Shown: one piece after another, positions 17,401-26,312 of the stretch
Layout: each line of letters begins with the position of its first letter
Position numbering within the stretch: the stretch's first letter is position 1
Origin: Streptomyces afghaniensis 772
GTDB lineage: Bacteria; Actinomycetota; Actinomycetes; Streptomycetales; Streptomycetaceae
DNA: 34,714 bases
Reading direction: 5' to 3'
Assembly: GCA_000415505.1 (NCBI GenBank)
Contig: KE354143.1
Coordinates: forward strand, 1-34,714
Position numbers and translations under genes: made by a program
Notes under the pieces: generated by a model
What the model was told of the DNA's origin: nothing
What the model saw: the letters and a program-made list of their open reading frames with translations, nothing else
The model's database searches: none

Positions 17401-19118
17401 ATGAGTGTGGACACCAGAACACCCCGCACACCCACGGGGGACCGCTCGTCGGGACTCGACGACGCTCCCGCGCTGAGCATGGTGAAGGTCCCGAGCGACC
17501 CGGCGCAGGTCATCGTCAATCACGCGAGTTTCCGCGTGCAGTTGGGCGTCTCGACGCGTCGCGTCCAGTCCCCCCGGGTCGCACGGCATCTGACCGCCAG
17601 CGAGGACACCGCCCGCATCCCCGTCGTCACCGCCGGGGGCGCGGCGGACGGGGCCACCACCCGCCGCCGGCCCGTCGTCTGGAGCGGCAAGTCCGCGCCC
17701 GACGACACCGGCGCCCACCGGCTCCTCCAGGCCGTCCGGCACGAGAGCGTCCGCCACCCCGACGAGTCCGCCACGGACACCGGGGCCACCCAGGTCATCT
17801 CCCGCGTCGGCACCGACCCGCAGGGCCCGGGCTACGGCGCCGGGCACCAGGGCGGCGGCTACGGCGGCACCGGCTACGAGGGCGACGGCTACCAGGACGA
17901 CCTCACCCAGACCGTCGAGACCCCCGTCATCGGCCCGCAGCGCACCCACGAGCCCGCCGACGGCTCCCGGCTGCTGCCGCCGATGCGCACGGTCGGCAGC
18001 GCCTACGACGAACCCGCCTACACCGACGCGGACTTCGAGGACCTCGCCGACGGGGCGGACGGCACCGAGCGGGCCGTCAAGCGCCACGGCGACGACCCGG
18101 CACGGCACGCCTACTATCCGGGCCGCCGGATGAACCTCGGCGTCGTCCTGCTCCCGCTGCGCGTCTTCCTGGGCTTCATCTCCATCTACGCCGGCATGGG
18201 CAAGCTGTGCGACCCCGTCTACTTCGACGGCGGCAAGCGCGGCTCCATGGTCAAGTGGCTCAACACCCTACACCCCTGGGAAGTCGCCGAGCCGCTGCGC
18301 CAGTTCGCCTTCGAGCACCCGGTCGGCACCGGGCTGGCCATCGCCTTCGCCCAGGTCATCGTCGGCGTCCTGACGGTCCTCGGCTGCTGGCAGCGTGTCG
18401 CCGCCTGCTTCGGCGCCCTGCTCTCGGCCGCGCTGCTGGTCACCGTCAGCTGGAAGAGCGTCCCCGCTACGAGACGCCCGACATCATCTACCTCGCCGCC
18501 TGGTCCCCGCTGATCATCGCCGGCGCCCCCGTCTACTCCGTCGACGGCCGCCTGGCCGGCAGCGCCTGGCGCCGCCTCGGACCCCGCGCCGACATCTGGG
18601 ACCTGCGCCGTTACGTGCTGCGCCGCGGCGCCCTCGTCACCGCCGTCGCCACCGGCCTCACGCTGCTCGTCGGCTCACTGCTCGGCGGCGCCGTCCGCGA
18701 CGCCGACCGGGTCGTCGTCCCCGGCCCGGGCGAGGCCCCGCGCAACGAACTGCCCGGCTCCCCGCTCCCGGGCGAACCCGGCAAGCGGCAGGACAGGCGG
18801 ACCCCGTCGGCCTCCTCCTCGCCCACCCAGGGCGCCACGGCCGGCTCGGCCAGCCCCAGCGCGGGCACCACGACCCGGCCGGGTGCCACCCGGGACGCCG
18901 GCACGGTCACCGGCGGCTCGCCCAGTCAGACCCAGGGCAGCGCGGGCCAGGCCCCGCCCCGGCAGTCCTCCCCGGCCGGCCAGGCCCCGAGCACCACCTC
19001 GGGCCCCACCTCCGGCGGCACGGGCTCGACCGGCGGCTCGGGCTCGACCGGCGGCTCGGGCGACGGTGACTCCTCGTCCACGGGCCGACCGGGCCTGGTG
19101 GGCGGCTTGCTGGGGTAG
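17401..19118 (+). pseudogene. DoxX-like membrane protein with long tails, frameshifted
   Basis: Frame 1 from ATG 17401 encodes a hydrophilic N-terminal half (about 240 residues, with a Gly/Tyr-rich patch GYGAGHQGGGYGGTGYEGDG). Three DoxX helices follow (NLGVVLLPLRVFLGFISIYA, AIAFAQVIVGVLTVLGCW, FGALLSAALLVTVSW). Near 18465 the coding switches frame and continues YETPDIIYLAAWSPLIIAGA, a transmembrane segment LVTAVATGLTLLVGSLLGG and a Ser/Gly/Thr/Pro-rich tail to TAG 19116-19118. Restoring one C in the CCCC run gives an uninterrupted protein of about 572 residues. The start has no ribosome site. Probably a cell-membrane protein of unknown role. Confidence 0.75.
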
Positions 19119-19132
19119 CCGACCGGCATGAG

Positions 19133-19174
19133 CGAGAAGGGGCCCCACACCCTCGGGTGTGGGGCCCCTTCTCG
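19133..19174. terminator. Strong bidirectional terminator
   Basis: A perfect 18-bp stem (19133-19150 with 19157-19174) with loop CCTCGG, between the DoxX gene and the convergent nucleotidyltransferase gene. It is among the strongest hairpins in the window and can serve both. Confidence 0.9.
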
Positions 19175-19192
19175 GCTTCTTCGAGCGAGCTC

Positions 19193-19924
19193 TCAGCGAC
19201 CCGACGCCGCCAGTTCCTTCGCGGCCTCCGTCAGATCCTTGGCCGTGTCGATGGCACGCCAATACGACCCCTGAGGGATCGTGAACCCGGCCAGCTTCCG
19301 CTCGCGGGCCAGCCGGGGAAACGTCGTGCGCTCGTGGTCCCCGCGGTCCGGCAGCAGCCCTGCGAACTCGGGGGAGAAGACATACACACCCGCGTTGATC
19401 TCGAAGGTCGACGGCGGGGCCTCGATGAAGTCCGTGATGCGGCCGAAGCCGTCCGTCTTCACCGCACCCCACGGCAGCCGCGGCCGGGCCAGGGCCAGCG
19501 TCGCGACGGCGTCCCGCTCGGTGTGGAAGTCCGCCATGTCACGCAGCGAGAACCGGGTCCAGATGTCGCCGTTCGTGGCGTACCAGGGCTGGTCCGGGTG
19601 GGGCAGATGCGCGGCCGCGTACTTGAGGCCGCCGCCGCGGCCGAGGGGCTCCGATTCCACGACCGTGGTGACGGAGACGGGCAGATCGGCCGTCTCGAGC
19701 CACTTCTGGAGCACCTCGGCGAGGTGGCCGCAGGAGACCACCACGTCCGTCACGCCCTCCTCGGCGAGCCAGGACAGCTGATGGCCGATGATCGGTGTCC
19801 CCGTCCCGGGGATCTCGACCATCGGCTTGGGCCGGTCGTCGGTGTACGGACGGAGCCGGGAGCCCTGGCCACCGGCCAGAACGACGGCTTGAACGGGGCG
19901 GGACGCGGCGCTCGGATCGCTCAT
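19193..19924 (-). CDS. Sugar-nucleotide nucleotidyltransferase
   Basis: 243 residues with the GT-A/NTP-transferase fold. The signature loop VVLAGGQGSRLRPYTDDRPK with its catalytic lysine (KPMVEI) lies at about residues 13-37. GHQLSWLAEEGVTDVVVSCG follows, then the metal-binding aspartate in ATNGDIWTRF, and FEINAGVYVF with GSYWRAIDTAKDL near the end. Such enzymes join a sugar 1-phosphate to an NTP, making NDP-sugars for cell-wall glycans or secondary metabolites; many prefer GDP-mannose or dTDP-glucose chemistry. The substrate cannot be read from sequence. The start MSDPSAAS has no competing upstream start. Confidence 0.88.
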   Translation of the reverse strand: MSDPSAASRPVQAVVLAGGQGSRLRPYTDDRPKPMVEIPGTGTPIIGHQLSWLAEEGVTDVVVSCGHLAEVLQKWLETADLPVSVTTVVESEPLGRGGGLKYAAAHLPHPDQPWYATNGDIWTRFSLRDMADFHTERDAVATLALARPRLPWGAVKTDGFGRITDFIEAPPSTFEINAGVYVFSPEFAGLLPDRGDHERTTFPRLARERKLAGFTIPQGSYWRAIDTAKDLTEAAKELAASGR

Positions 19925-20032
19925 GAGACCGAACTGTACGTGGCGTCCCGCCCGGGGCCGCGGCGGACGAGGGATCTCGCGTCAGCCGCTGCCGGCTTCT
20001 CACCTCTCTCGTGCGGCGGCAGGGCGGGGTGC

Positions 20033-20488
20033 TCAGCTGTGCGCGGCCGCGACGCCCGTGGCGAAGGCGGTGTCGCAGACCGGGCGGGCGTAGGACTGGG
20101 CGCGCGTCGGGCCGTAGACCCGGACGGCGGCCTCGCCTAGGGCGCGGGCGATGGACACGCAGTGCTTCGCCAGCGACGGGCGGCCGTTGACGGCCTGCTG
20201 GAGATGGGTGAGGGCGACGCCCGGGTTCTCCTCCTGGAGCTCGGTGAGCAGTTTGTCGCGCAGGACGTCCTGGGGGGCGCGCTTGGCGGCCCGCGGGGTG
20301 CCGGCGGACGTGCTGGTGTCCGCGGCGGTGAGCACCGGGTCGGAGGTGCTCCCCGACCAGTTGACTCGGGTGACCGCGAGGGTCCCGGAGAGCACCAGGA
20401 CGACGGGCAGGACGAAAGCGAGGGAGCGGCCGATCCGGCGGGCGGGGCCCCGGCCGCGTCGCGTCTGTTGGTTAGTGGAGTGCTTCAC
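20033..20488 (-). CDS. Membrane-anchored or secreted protein of unknown function
   Basis: 151 residues. A basic head (MKHSTNQQTRRGRGPARRIG) is followed by a hydrophobic helix SLAFVLPVVLVLSGTLAVT (about 23-41), so it is a signal anchor or cleavable signal. The extracellular part is helical (QDVLRDKLLTELQEENPGVA, LQQAVNGRPSLAKHCVSIAR) with two cysteines (KHCVSIAR, RPVCDTAF) that could form a disulfide. I do not recognise the family. It is a single gene next to the nucleotidyltransferase. Confidence 0.7.
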   Translation of the reverse strand: MKHSTNQQTRRGRGPARRIGRSLAFVLPVVLVLSGTLAVTRVNWSGSTSDPVLTAADTSTSAGTPRAAKRAPQDVLRDKLLTELQEENPGVALTHLQQAVNGRPSLAKHCVSIARALGEAAVRVYGPTRAQSYARPVCDTAFATGVAAAHS

Positions 20489-20631
20489 GCGTGTGAGGGT
20501 AGCGCGGGGTAATGGTTTGTAGACATTTAGTCACCGGTTCGGGGGATGAGAGAGTGCCCTTTTTTGGGTAAGGCGTTGACGCACACCGCTCGAAACGTCC
20601 GGTCTGCCGGGGTATTTGTCGACAACGAGAA

Positions 20632-20657
20632 GGGCCCCGCAGCAGGCTGCGGGGCCC
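20632..20657 (-). terminator. msiK terminator
   Basis: A 12-bp perfect stem (20632-20643 with 20646-20657) with a 2-nt loop, about 50 bases past the msiK stop on the minus strand. The flanks extend the pairing partially. Confidence 0.8.
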
Positions 20658-20706
20658 TCTTCGTCAACTTGGGTGATTCACCCGGGGTTGTGCGTTTGCC
20701 GACGGG

Positions 20707-21795
<1,089 letters not shown>

Positions 21796-21901
21796 GATGA
21801 GTGAACCCCTTCTACCGGCAGGAACGTGCCGGACGATCCGAGTAGGAAGGTGGTGCCACGACGGTGTTCCGTTGTGGTGTAGTCCACGCGTGTGAACTGG
21901 C

Positions 21902-22948
21902 TCAGGACGGTACCTGGCGTTCACGTGGTCTGTCAGTACCTCCGGGCCTGTGAACTTCGTGGAAATTTTCGAAGCCGCCGCACGGCTGCCGGTACCGGTC
22001 CGCCAGCGCCGCCACCGCCCGGGCCACGGCCTGCCGCAGCTCGGGCGGCCCGAGGACCTCCGCGTCCGGACCCAGCCGGAGCAGGTCCCCGACCGCCACG
22101 GCCTCCGTCTCCACGGGCAGCTCCACCGCCACCCAGCCGTCCGCGTCCGGCGCACCCGTGCTCTGAAGGGCCCGTGCACCCGCCGCCCCGAACTGCATCG
22201 GCAGCAGCCGCTGCCCCCGCGGTGAGAGACGCAGCCGGGCGACACCCTGGTGCAGGGCGGCCTCCAGCTGCCGGGACGACTCCTCCCAGTAGGCGGCCAG
22301 GTCGAAGCCGGCCGGACGGTCGAAGAGCTCCCCGGTCTCCTCAACGGTCAGCAGGCGGGACACCCGGTACGTCCGCACGGTCTCCTCCGCCAGGGCGACC
22401 AGGTACCAGATGCCGCCCTTCAGGACGAGCCCCAGCGGCCACACCTCCCGGCGCACCTCACCCCGCCACCGCCGGTAGTGCACCCGCAGCACCCGCCGCT
22501 CCCACACGGCCGCCGCGACCGGCTCCAGACACGGCACCGGATCGGCTTCCCGGAACCACGCCGGCGCGTCCAGGTGGAACCGCTCCTGCACCCGCCGCGC
22601 CTGCCCGGCCAACTCCGCCGGCAGCGCGGCCTGCACCTTCAGCTGGGCACTGGCCAGCACCGCCCCCAGACCCAGATCCCGCGCCGGACCGGGCATCCCG
22701 GCGAGGAACAACGACCCGGCCTCGGCGTCGGTCAGACCGGTCAGCCGGGTCCGGTAGCCGTCCACCAGCCGGTAGCCGCCCTCCGGCCCGCGATCCGCAC
22801 ACACCGGTACACCCGCCGCGCCCAGCGCCTCGACGTCCCGGTAGACCGTGCGCACCGACACCTCCAGCTCGGCGGCGAGCTCGGGCGCGGTCATTCGCCC
22901 GCGGTTCTGGAGCAGCAGGAGCAGGGAGAGGAGCCGGTCGGCGCGCAT
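21902..22948 (-). CDS. YafY-type transcriptional regulator (HTH_11 + WYL)
   Basis: 348 residues from ATG 22946-22948 (MRADRLLSLLLLLQNRGRMT); an ATG three codons earlier (22957) is possible. The N-terminal helix-turn-helix (LAAELEVSVRTVYRDVEALG) binds DNA. The central WYL domain (about residues 140-220, with LRVHYRRWRGEVRREVWPLG and GGIWYLVALAEETVRTYRVS) probably binds a small ligand or nucleic acid. A WCX-like C-terminal domain follows. Neither start has a clear ribosome site. It is divergent from the DUF3224 gene across a 10-bp inverted repeat at 22976-23000, so it probably controls itself and that gene. Confidence 0.92.
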   Translation of the reverse strand: MRADRLLSLLLLLQNRGRMTAPELAAELEVSVRTVYRDVEALGAAGVPVCADRGPEGGYRLVDGYRTRLTGLTDAEAGSLFLAGMPGPARDLGLGAVLASAQLKVQAALPAELAGQARRVQERFHLDAPAWFREADPVPCLEPVAAAVWERRVLRVHYRRWRGEVRREVWPLGLVLKGGIWYLVALAEETVRTYRVSRLLTVEETGELFDRPAGFDLAAYWEESSRQLEAALHQGVARLRLSPRGQRLLPMQFGAAGARALQSTGAPDADGWVAVELPVETEAVAVGDLLRLGPDAEVLGPPELRQAVARAVAALADRYRQPCGGFENFHEVHRPGGTDRPRERQVPS

Positions 22949-22975
22949 GGGAGCCATTGTCCGGCGTACGCGTCG

Positions 22976-23000
22976 GTACCTGACAGGAGATGTCAGGTAC
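22976..23000. promoter_or_regulatory. Palindromic operator between WYL regulator and DUF3224 gene
   Basis: Arms GTACCTGACA (22976-22985) and TGTCAGGTAC (22991-23000) are perfectly complementary around GGAGA. The site lies in the divergent promoter region, 28 bases from the regulator's furthest start. Regulators of this kind commonly bind such sites next to their own gene. Confidence 0.75.
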
Positions 23001-23071
23001 AGCGAAGAGAGTGGAGGTCGCGGAACGGCCCGCACGGCCATCGCCTGATCTCCGATTCGAGAGGACCACCC

Positions 23072-23491
23072 ATGCCCGGCACCACACGCACCACCACCGG
23101 ACACTTCACCTTCGCCGACTGGCAGGAACGCGTGATCGGCCCGGGGGAGGACGCGAACCCCCGGCTCGCCCACGCCTCCGTCCGGAACACCTTCAGCGGC
23201 GGCATCGAGGCGGCCGGGACGCTCTGCGAGTACTCCATCGTCTACGTCACCGAGAAGACCGGCTCCTACACCGGCATGGAACTGATCACCGGCCGGCTCG
23301 ACGGGCGGGAGGGGAGCTTCGCCGTGGAGGAGCGGGGGTGGTTCGGCGAGGACGGGACGGTGCACTGCACGTTCGAGGTGGTGCGGGACTCCGGGAGCGG
23401 GGAGCTGGCCGGACTGCGGGGGAAGGGCGGGTTCACCGCGCACCACGGGGAGACGACGGTGGCGTACCGCTTCGAGTACGAGCTGGAGTGA
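23072..23491 (+). CDS. DUF3224 family protein
   Basis: 139 residues, MPGTTRTTTGHFTFADWQER to YRFEYELE. The pattern fits the small DUF3224 beta-barrel family: an N-terminal TTGHFTFADW, VRNTFSGGIEAAGTLCEYSI, TGSYTGMELITGRLDGREGS and a closing VAYRFEYEL. Members are cytosolic and of unknown function. The ATG at 23072 has a GAGAGGA site upstream. The palindrome at 22976-23000 suggests control by the divergent WYL regulator, which is the only functional hint. Confidence 0.85.
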   Translation: MPGTTRTTTGHFTFADWQERVIGPGEDANPRLAHASVRNTFSGGIEAAGTLCEYSIVYVTEKTGSYTGMELITGRLDGREGSFAVEERGWFGEDGTVHCTFEVVRDSGSGELAGLRGKGGFTAHHGETTVAYRFEYELE

Positions 23492-23579
23492 GACCGGCCG
23501 ACGGGGAACTTCGTGGCTCGGGGTAACGGGCTCTGTGTACAGTGGTGCCGCCCTCGCGTACGGCGTTGTAGTACGCGGT

Positions 23580-23653
23580 GCCTCCTTAGCTCAGATGGCC
23601 AGAGCAACGCACTTGTAATGCGTAGGTCGTCGGTTCGAATCCGACAGGGGGCT
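23580..23653 (+). tRNA. tRNA-Thr (anticodon TGT)
   Basis: A 74-nt cloverleaf. The acceptor stem GCCTCCT pairs with AGGGGGC (one G-T pair). The D arm is TTAGCTCAGATGGCCAGAGC. The anticodon stem ACGCA/TGCGT encloses loop CTTGTAA with anticodon TGT at 23614-23616. The T arm GTCGG-TTCGAAT-CCGAC is standard. The 3' CCA is not encoded. Its 3' end faces a truncated integrase gene, the usual attachment-site arrangement for integrative elements. Confidence 0.96.
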
Positions 23654-23659
23654 CCGCTG

Positions 23660-23691
23660 AACCCCAGGTCGGATTGCTCTGACCTGGGGTT
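23660..23691 (+). terminator. tRNA-Thr terminator
   Basis: An 11-bp stem, AACCCCAGGTC (23660-23670) with GACCTGGGGTT (23681-23691), and a 10-nt loop, 6 bases after the tRNA. It is followed by TTCGTCGTC. Confidence 0.8.
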
Positions 23692-23697
23692 TCGTCG

Positions 23698-24313
23698 TCA
23701 GCGGATGCGGCGGCGGCGCCGGGCGCGAGCCGCGCGGGTGTCGGCGGTCTCAGTTCTGGTCTCAGTGGGGCCCGGATCCGCGGTGGTGGGCGTGGGCACG
23801 AAGAACTCGCCCATGCGTCGCATGGCGTCCTTGGACAGGTGGGATCGGCCCTTCACGTACCGCCGGGTCTGGCTGATCTGGGTGTGTCGGAGAATCTCCA
23901 TGATCGTGGGCATGTCCACGCCCAGCTCGTTGAGGATGGTGCCGGCGGTGGCGGCTCCCGTCGTAGAGGCGGCGGTCATCGATCCCGGCCTCCTTGAGCA
24001 GCTCCTTGAATTCCTCGTAGTCGGCGCGCGGGTCGAGCGGGCGTCCGTCCGGCCGTGAGAACACGACGTCGTGCTCCTGCCACAGTTCGCCGGCGGCGGC
24101 CCGCATCTCCTCTTGCCCGGCCTTGTGCTCGTGCAGAAACGGAATGAAGACGGGCGGGATCGGGACGGCGTTCCGGCTCTTCTTGGTCTTGGGGCGGGTG
24201 AAGACGAGCCCGCCCTCCTTTCGCTGCGGGCAGGCGCTCGCATGCCTCGTGCAGGTCTTGGGGCACGGCTTCGGGCAGCCTCGCTTGTAGCTCTTGTGCC
24301 TGGCACACGACAC
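23698..24313 (-). pseudogene. Tyrosine recombinase (integrase), truncated and frameshifted
   Basis: Only the C-terminal half remains. It starts at about 24305 with a Cys-rich insertion (HKSYKRGCPKPCPKTCTRHA), then GGLVFTRPKTKKSRNAVPIP, HEHKAGQEEMRAAAGELW and FKELLKEAGIDDRRLYDG. The frame then breaks at 23942-23962, exactly where the catalytic R-H-T box should be. The end is recovered in another frame: TILNELGVDMPTIMEILRHT, then ISQTRRYVKG with the nucleophilic tyrosine, and a basic tail. The first catalytic Arg box and the N-terminal DNA-binding domain are missing. The upstream edge abuts an unrelated fragment at about 24300. It lies beside tRNA-Thr, its probable attachment site, and cannot be functional as written. 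Confidence 0.88.
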
Positions 24314-24442
24314 GGTGCTCTACAACTCGATCTACCGTGCTGATGACGAGATGTTGGCCAACACGCACGTGTACGGCATCGGGGCCTACATGGCGCCTGT
24401 GTTCCACCTGCGACGACTCCCCGGAGCTGGCCTGTTCGACAC
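24294..24442 (+). pseudogene. C-terminal fragment of an XRE regulator (DUF5919 type)
   Basis: In plus frame 3 the peptide HDTVLYNSIYRADDEMLANT, then HVYGIGAYMAPVFHLRRLPG and LFDT, matches from memory the end of DUF5919-type XRE regulators common in Streptomyces. The helix-turn-helix half is absent: the left edge is the junction with the integrase fragment at about 24300. On the right the homology stops at LFDT and coding continues in frame 2 with a different protein. It is a leftover of a deletion or recombination. Confidence 0.7.
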
Positions 24443-24613
24443 CTCTGCTTCCGCGCGCGGCCGGTCGGTGGGGAACTCCGTACGAGCAACGAGACGACGC
24501 AGGTCCGCTGGGTCGACCCAACGGACCTGACGACGTTGGACGTGCACCCCACGATGCGGCTCCGGATCGAGCACGCCCTGGACCAGACGCGCACGACTCC
24601 CTACATCGGCTGA
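24443..24613 (+). pseudogene. C-terminal fragment of a NUDIX hydrolase
   Basis: Plus frame 2 encodes LCFRARPVGGELRTSNETTQ, VRWVDPTDLTTLDVHPTMRL and RIEHALDQTRTTPYIG, ending at TGA 24611-24613. The E-T-x-x-VRWV-D-P and R-I-x-H-AL...PYIG pattern is the usual end of Streptomyces NUDIX hydrolases. The Nudix box (GX5EX7REUXEEXGU) is missing, so it is inactive. NUDIX genes are frequent cargo of actinomycete integrative elements, which fits the nearby integrase. The break from the preceding fragment is near 24440. Confidence 0.72.
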
Positions 24614-24861
24614 TGCTTGGCGGCGGCGACCCGTTCGAGCACGCGGGACGTGCAGGCGAGGATCTCTGGCTCGGCCCGGCGGATGAACTGCCCGATCAGG
24701 CTGTCCGGCCCGTACCGTCCGGCAATCTCGTAAATCCGGTCGATCGGGTTCGTGGACGTGCCGTCCGGCGTTGTGTTCATGTCGCAGTAGCAGAGCGCGT
24801 CGTTCAGGTGCGCGCTCTCGCGGGGAATCCGGAGGTCCGTTGCCGCGCAGGGCGGGGACAA
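24601..24861 (-). CDS. Small unknown protein at the end of the minus-strand cluster
   Basis: 86 residues from 24861 or 59 from the ATG at 24778-24780. The latter (MNTTPDGTSTNPIDRIYEIA) looks like a more natural start, although no clear ribosome site is seen for either. The core is GRYGPDSLIGQFIRRAEPEI and CTSRVLERVAAAKHQPM, a short helical protein with no signal or membrane segment. The stop overlaps the end of the NUDIX fragment on the other strand. I do not recognise it. It lies downstream of the radical SAM gene in the same direction. Confidence 0.5.
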   Translation of the reverse strand: MSPPCAATDLRIPRESAHLNDALCYCDMNTTPDGTSTNPIDRIYEIAGRYGPDSLIGQFIRRAEPEILACTSRVLERVAAAKHQPM

Positions 24862-25166
24862 CGTGCAGCGCTACCTCGCGTAGGGCGCGAGCTAACGCAG
24901 GAGGGGCACACAGTGAGGGGCGGGCGGCTGCGCTCACCCCTCACGCGTGTCTACGGCGCTTCGCTCTCCACCGCTTCGGTGTCGACTCGTAGGGCGTCGT
25001 CGTACTCGTTCAGCGTCTCCAGCACGCTGTTCCTGGCCGTGTCGTCGAGGCTCGCGCAGGCCTCGACCTGGTCGCATCTCCAGAAGGGAGACCCGCCCGC
25101 TCTCTCGCCACGAGGACGGGGGTGCAGAGGACGGCGGGTATCTGTGGGGCGGCCCTGGGTCGGTGG
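24862..25166 (-). other. Gap with a start-less coding-like stretch
   Basis: The radical SAM frame stays open after its own stop, from about 25166 down to TAG 24951-24953. Its last part looks coding: SPFWRCDQVEACASLDDTAR, then NSVLETLNEYDDALRVDTEA and VESEAP, acidic with G/C-ending codons. There is no ATG or suitable GTG in frame, so this is either a small gene with a damaged start or the end of a once longer protein. The remaining bases (24862-24950) hold nothing I can identify. Confidence 0.3.
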
Positions 25167-26246
25167 TCAGCCGGGATGCGGTCCGCCGGTTGCTGCCGGA
25201 ACGGCGTGCAGCCGGGTCAGCCGCGCCGTCTCGTCGTCGCGGAAGGTCGCTACTTCGCGGCAGCGCCGGCTCATCACGAATTCGCCGAGCGACAGGCACA
25301 GGTCCATGCGCTGAATGCAGACGCCGACCATGAACGGGCCGTCCATGGCGCGGTACAGCCGGACGCCGTAGTACCCCTCCTGGCAGTCGTCCGGGTTGTT
25401 GAACCGGCAGTCGGCGCACGTCTCGGGCAGGCGCACGGGCCGGATGCTCTTCGCGTACAGCGTGCGCCCGTCGGGCAGGCGGTACCGCACCCGCTGATCC
25501 GATGCCCCGGCCGTGATGATGCGGCGGACCGGCACCGCGCCCAGGCGGTCGACGACGTCCTGCATGGCGGCCAGGGAGGCGCCCCCGTCCTCCAGCGATA
25601 CGAGCATCCGGACCACGACGGAGCGGCCGTGCCGCTCGATGATGCGGAGCACGCGGTCGACGTGGCTGCGGTCGGGGATCACGATGTTGACGGAGACCTT
25701 GATGCCGTGGGCGATCGCGGTCTCGATCGTCGCGTCGAGGGCGGCCAGCTTGCGCTCGGCGACCTTCGGTGAGGCCAGACGCGGTGCTTGTACGGCGGCG
25801 AGCTCGGCCGGGGTGGTGCCGAACACGGACAGGTTGATGCGGTCAAGACCGGCTGCCGCGGCGGCGGGCAGGACCGTGGCGCCGTTCTCGCCGTTCGAGG
25901 TGAGCCCGACGGTGAGTCCGAGGCGTCGGGCGATGGTGATCAGGCCGGGCAGGTCGGGGTGCAGCGTCGGCTCACCACCGGTGAAGTGCACCTCGTTCGT
26001 CGGGAGGCTGCCGCGCACAGCGGCGAGGGCCATGGCGAAGTCGGCGTCGGCGGCGATCCGGGCGGGCAGGAAGTCGGCGCCGTTGGTGCGGAGGTAGAGG
26101 GAGACGCGTCCGGTGCTGCCCGGTGCGGCGACGGGTGTTCCTTCGTTGTGGCAGAACGAGCAGGCGAGACCGCACGCGTCGATGATTTTCACGCGCAGGG
26201 TGCGGTCCGGTTTCACTTCCACCGGCACGTCGCTCAGGTCGTGCAT
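25167..26246 (-). CDS. Radical SAM protein with C-terminal auxiliary-cluster cysteines
   Basis: 359 residues. The radical SAM motif C-x3-C-x2-C is Cys25/29/32 (DACGLACSFCHN), so it binds a [4Fe-4S] cluster and S-adenosylmethionine. The SAM-binding GGE is at 90-92 (FTGGEPTLHPD), with later barrel strands GLTSNGE and INLSVFG. The C-terminal cysteines (277, 280, 288, 310, plus 317 and 329) suggest a second MoaA/SPASM-like cluster. The reaction is unknown; MoaA itself is unlikely because its C-terminal GG is absent. The ATG follows a GAAGGGGG site. It is cytosolic and sits downstream of the CYTH gene. Confidence 0.92.
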   Translation of the reverse strand: MHDLSDVPVEVKPDRTLRVKIIDACGLACSFCHNEGTPVAAPGSTGRVSLYLRTNGADFLPARIAADADFAMALAAVRGSLPTNEVHFTGGEPTLHPDLPGLITIARRLGLTVGLTSNGENGATVLPAAAAAGLDRINLSVFGTTPAELAAVQAPRLASPKVAERKLAALDATIETAIAHGIKVSVNIVIPDRSHVDRVLRIIERHGRSVVVRMLVSLEDGGASLAAMQDVVDRLGAVPVRRIITAGASDQRVRYRLPDGRTLYAKSIRPVRLPETCADCRFNNPDDCQEGYYGVRLYRAMDGPFMVGVCIQRMDLCLSLGEFVMSRRCREVATFRDDETARLTRLHAVPAATGGPHPG

Positions 26247-26270
26247 GGTGCCCCCTTCTCCGGTCCGGTC

Positions 26271-26295
26271 CGGTCGGGGCGCGGTGCCCCGACCG
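26271..26295. terminator. Hairpin between CYTH and radical SAM genes
   Basis: A perfect 10-bp stem (CGGTCGGGGC at 26271-26280 with 26286-26295) and a 5-nt loop, in the 66-base gap before the radical SAM start. It could terminate, attenuate or protect the message. The adjacent CCGGT triplet repeat (about 26259-26274) may extend it. Confidence 0.6.
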
Positions 26296-26312
26296 GTGTC
26301 GCAGGCGCCGGC

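Noticed and set aside
17085-18467. The long frame 3 that reaches the DoxX C-terminus
   Set aside because: Only its part after about 18465 is protein-like; before that it is Arg/Pro-rich shadow of rlmB and DoxX.
19021-19080. GGCTCGACCGGCGGCTCG-like repeats as a possible CRISPR or satellite
   Set aside because: They encode the Gly/Ser/Thr tail of the DoxX-like protein; repeats are short, without spacers.
25167-26246. Radical SAM protein as the molybdenum cofactor enzyme MoaA
   Set aside because: Cysteine spacing is only partly MoaA-like, the C-terminal Gly-Gly is absent, and no molybdopterin genes are nearby.
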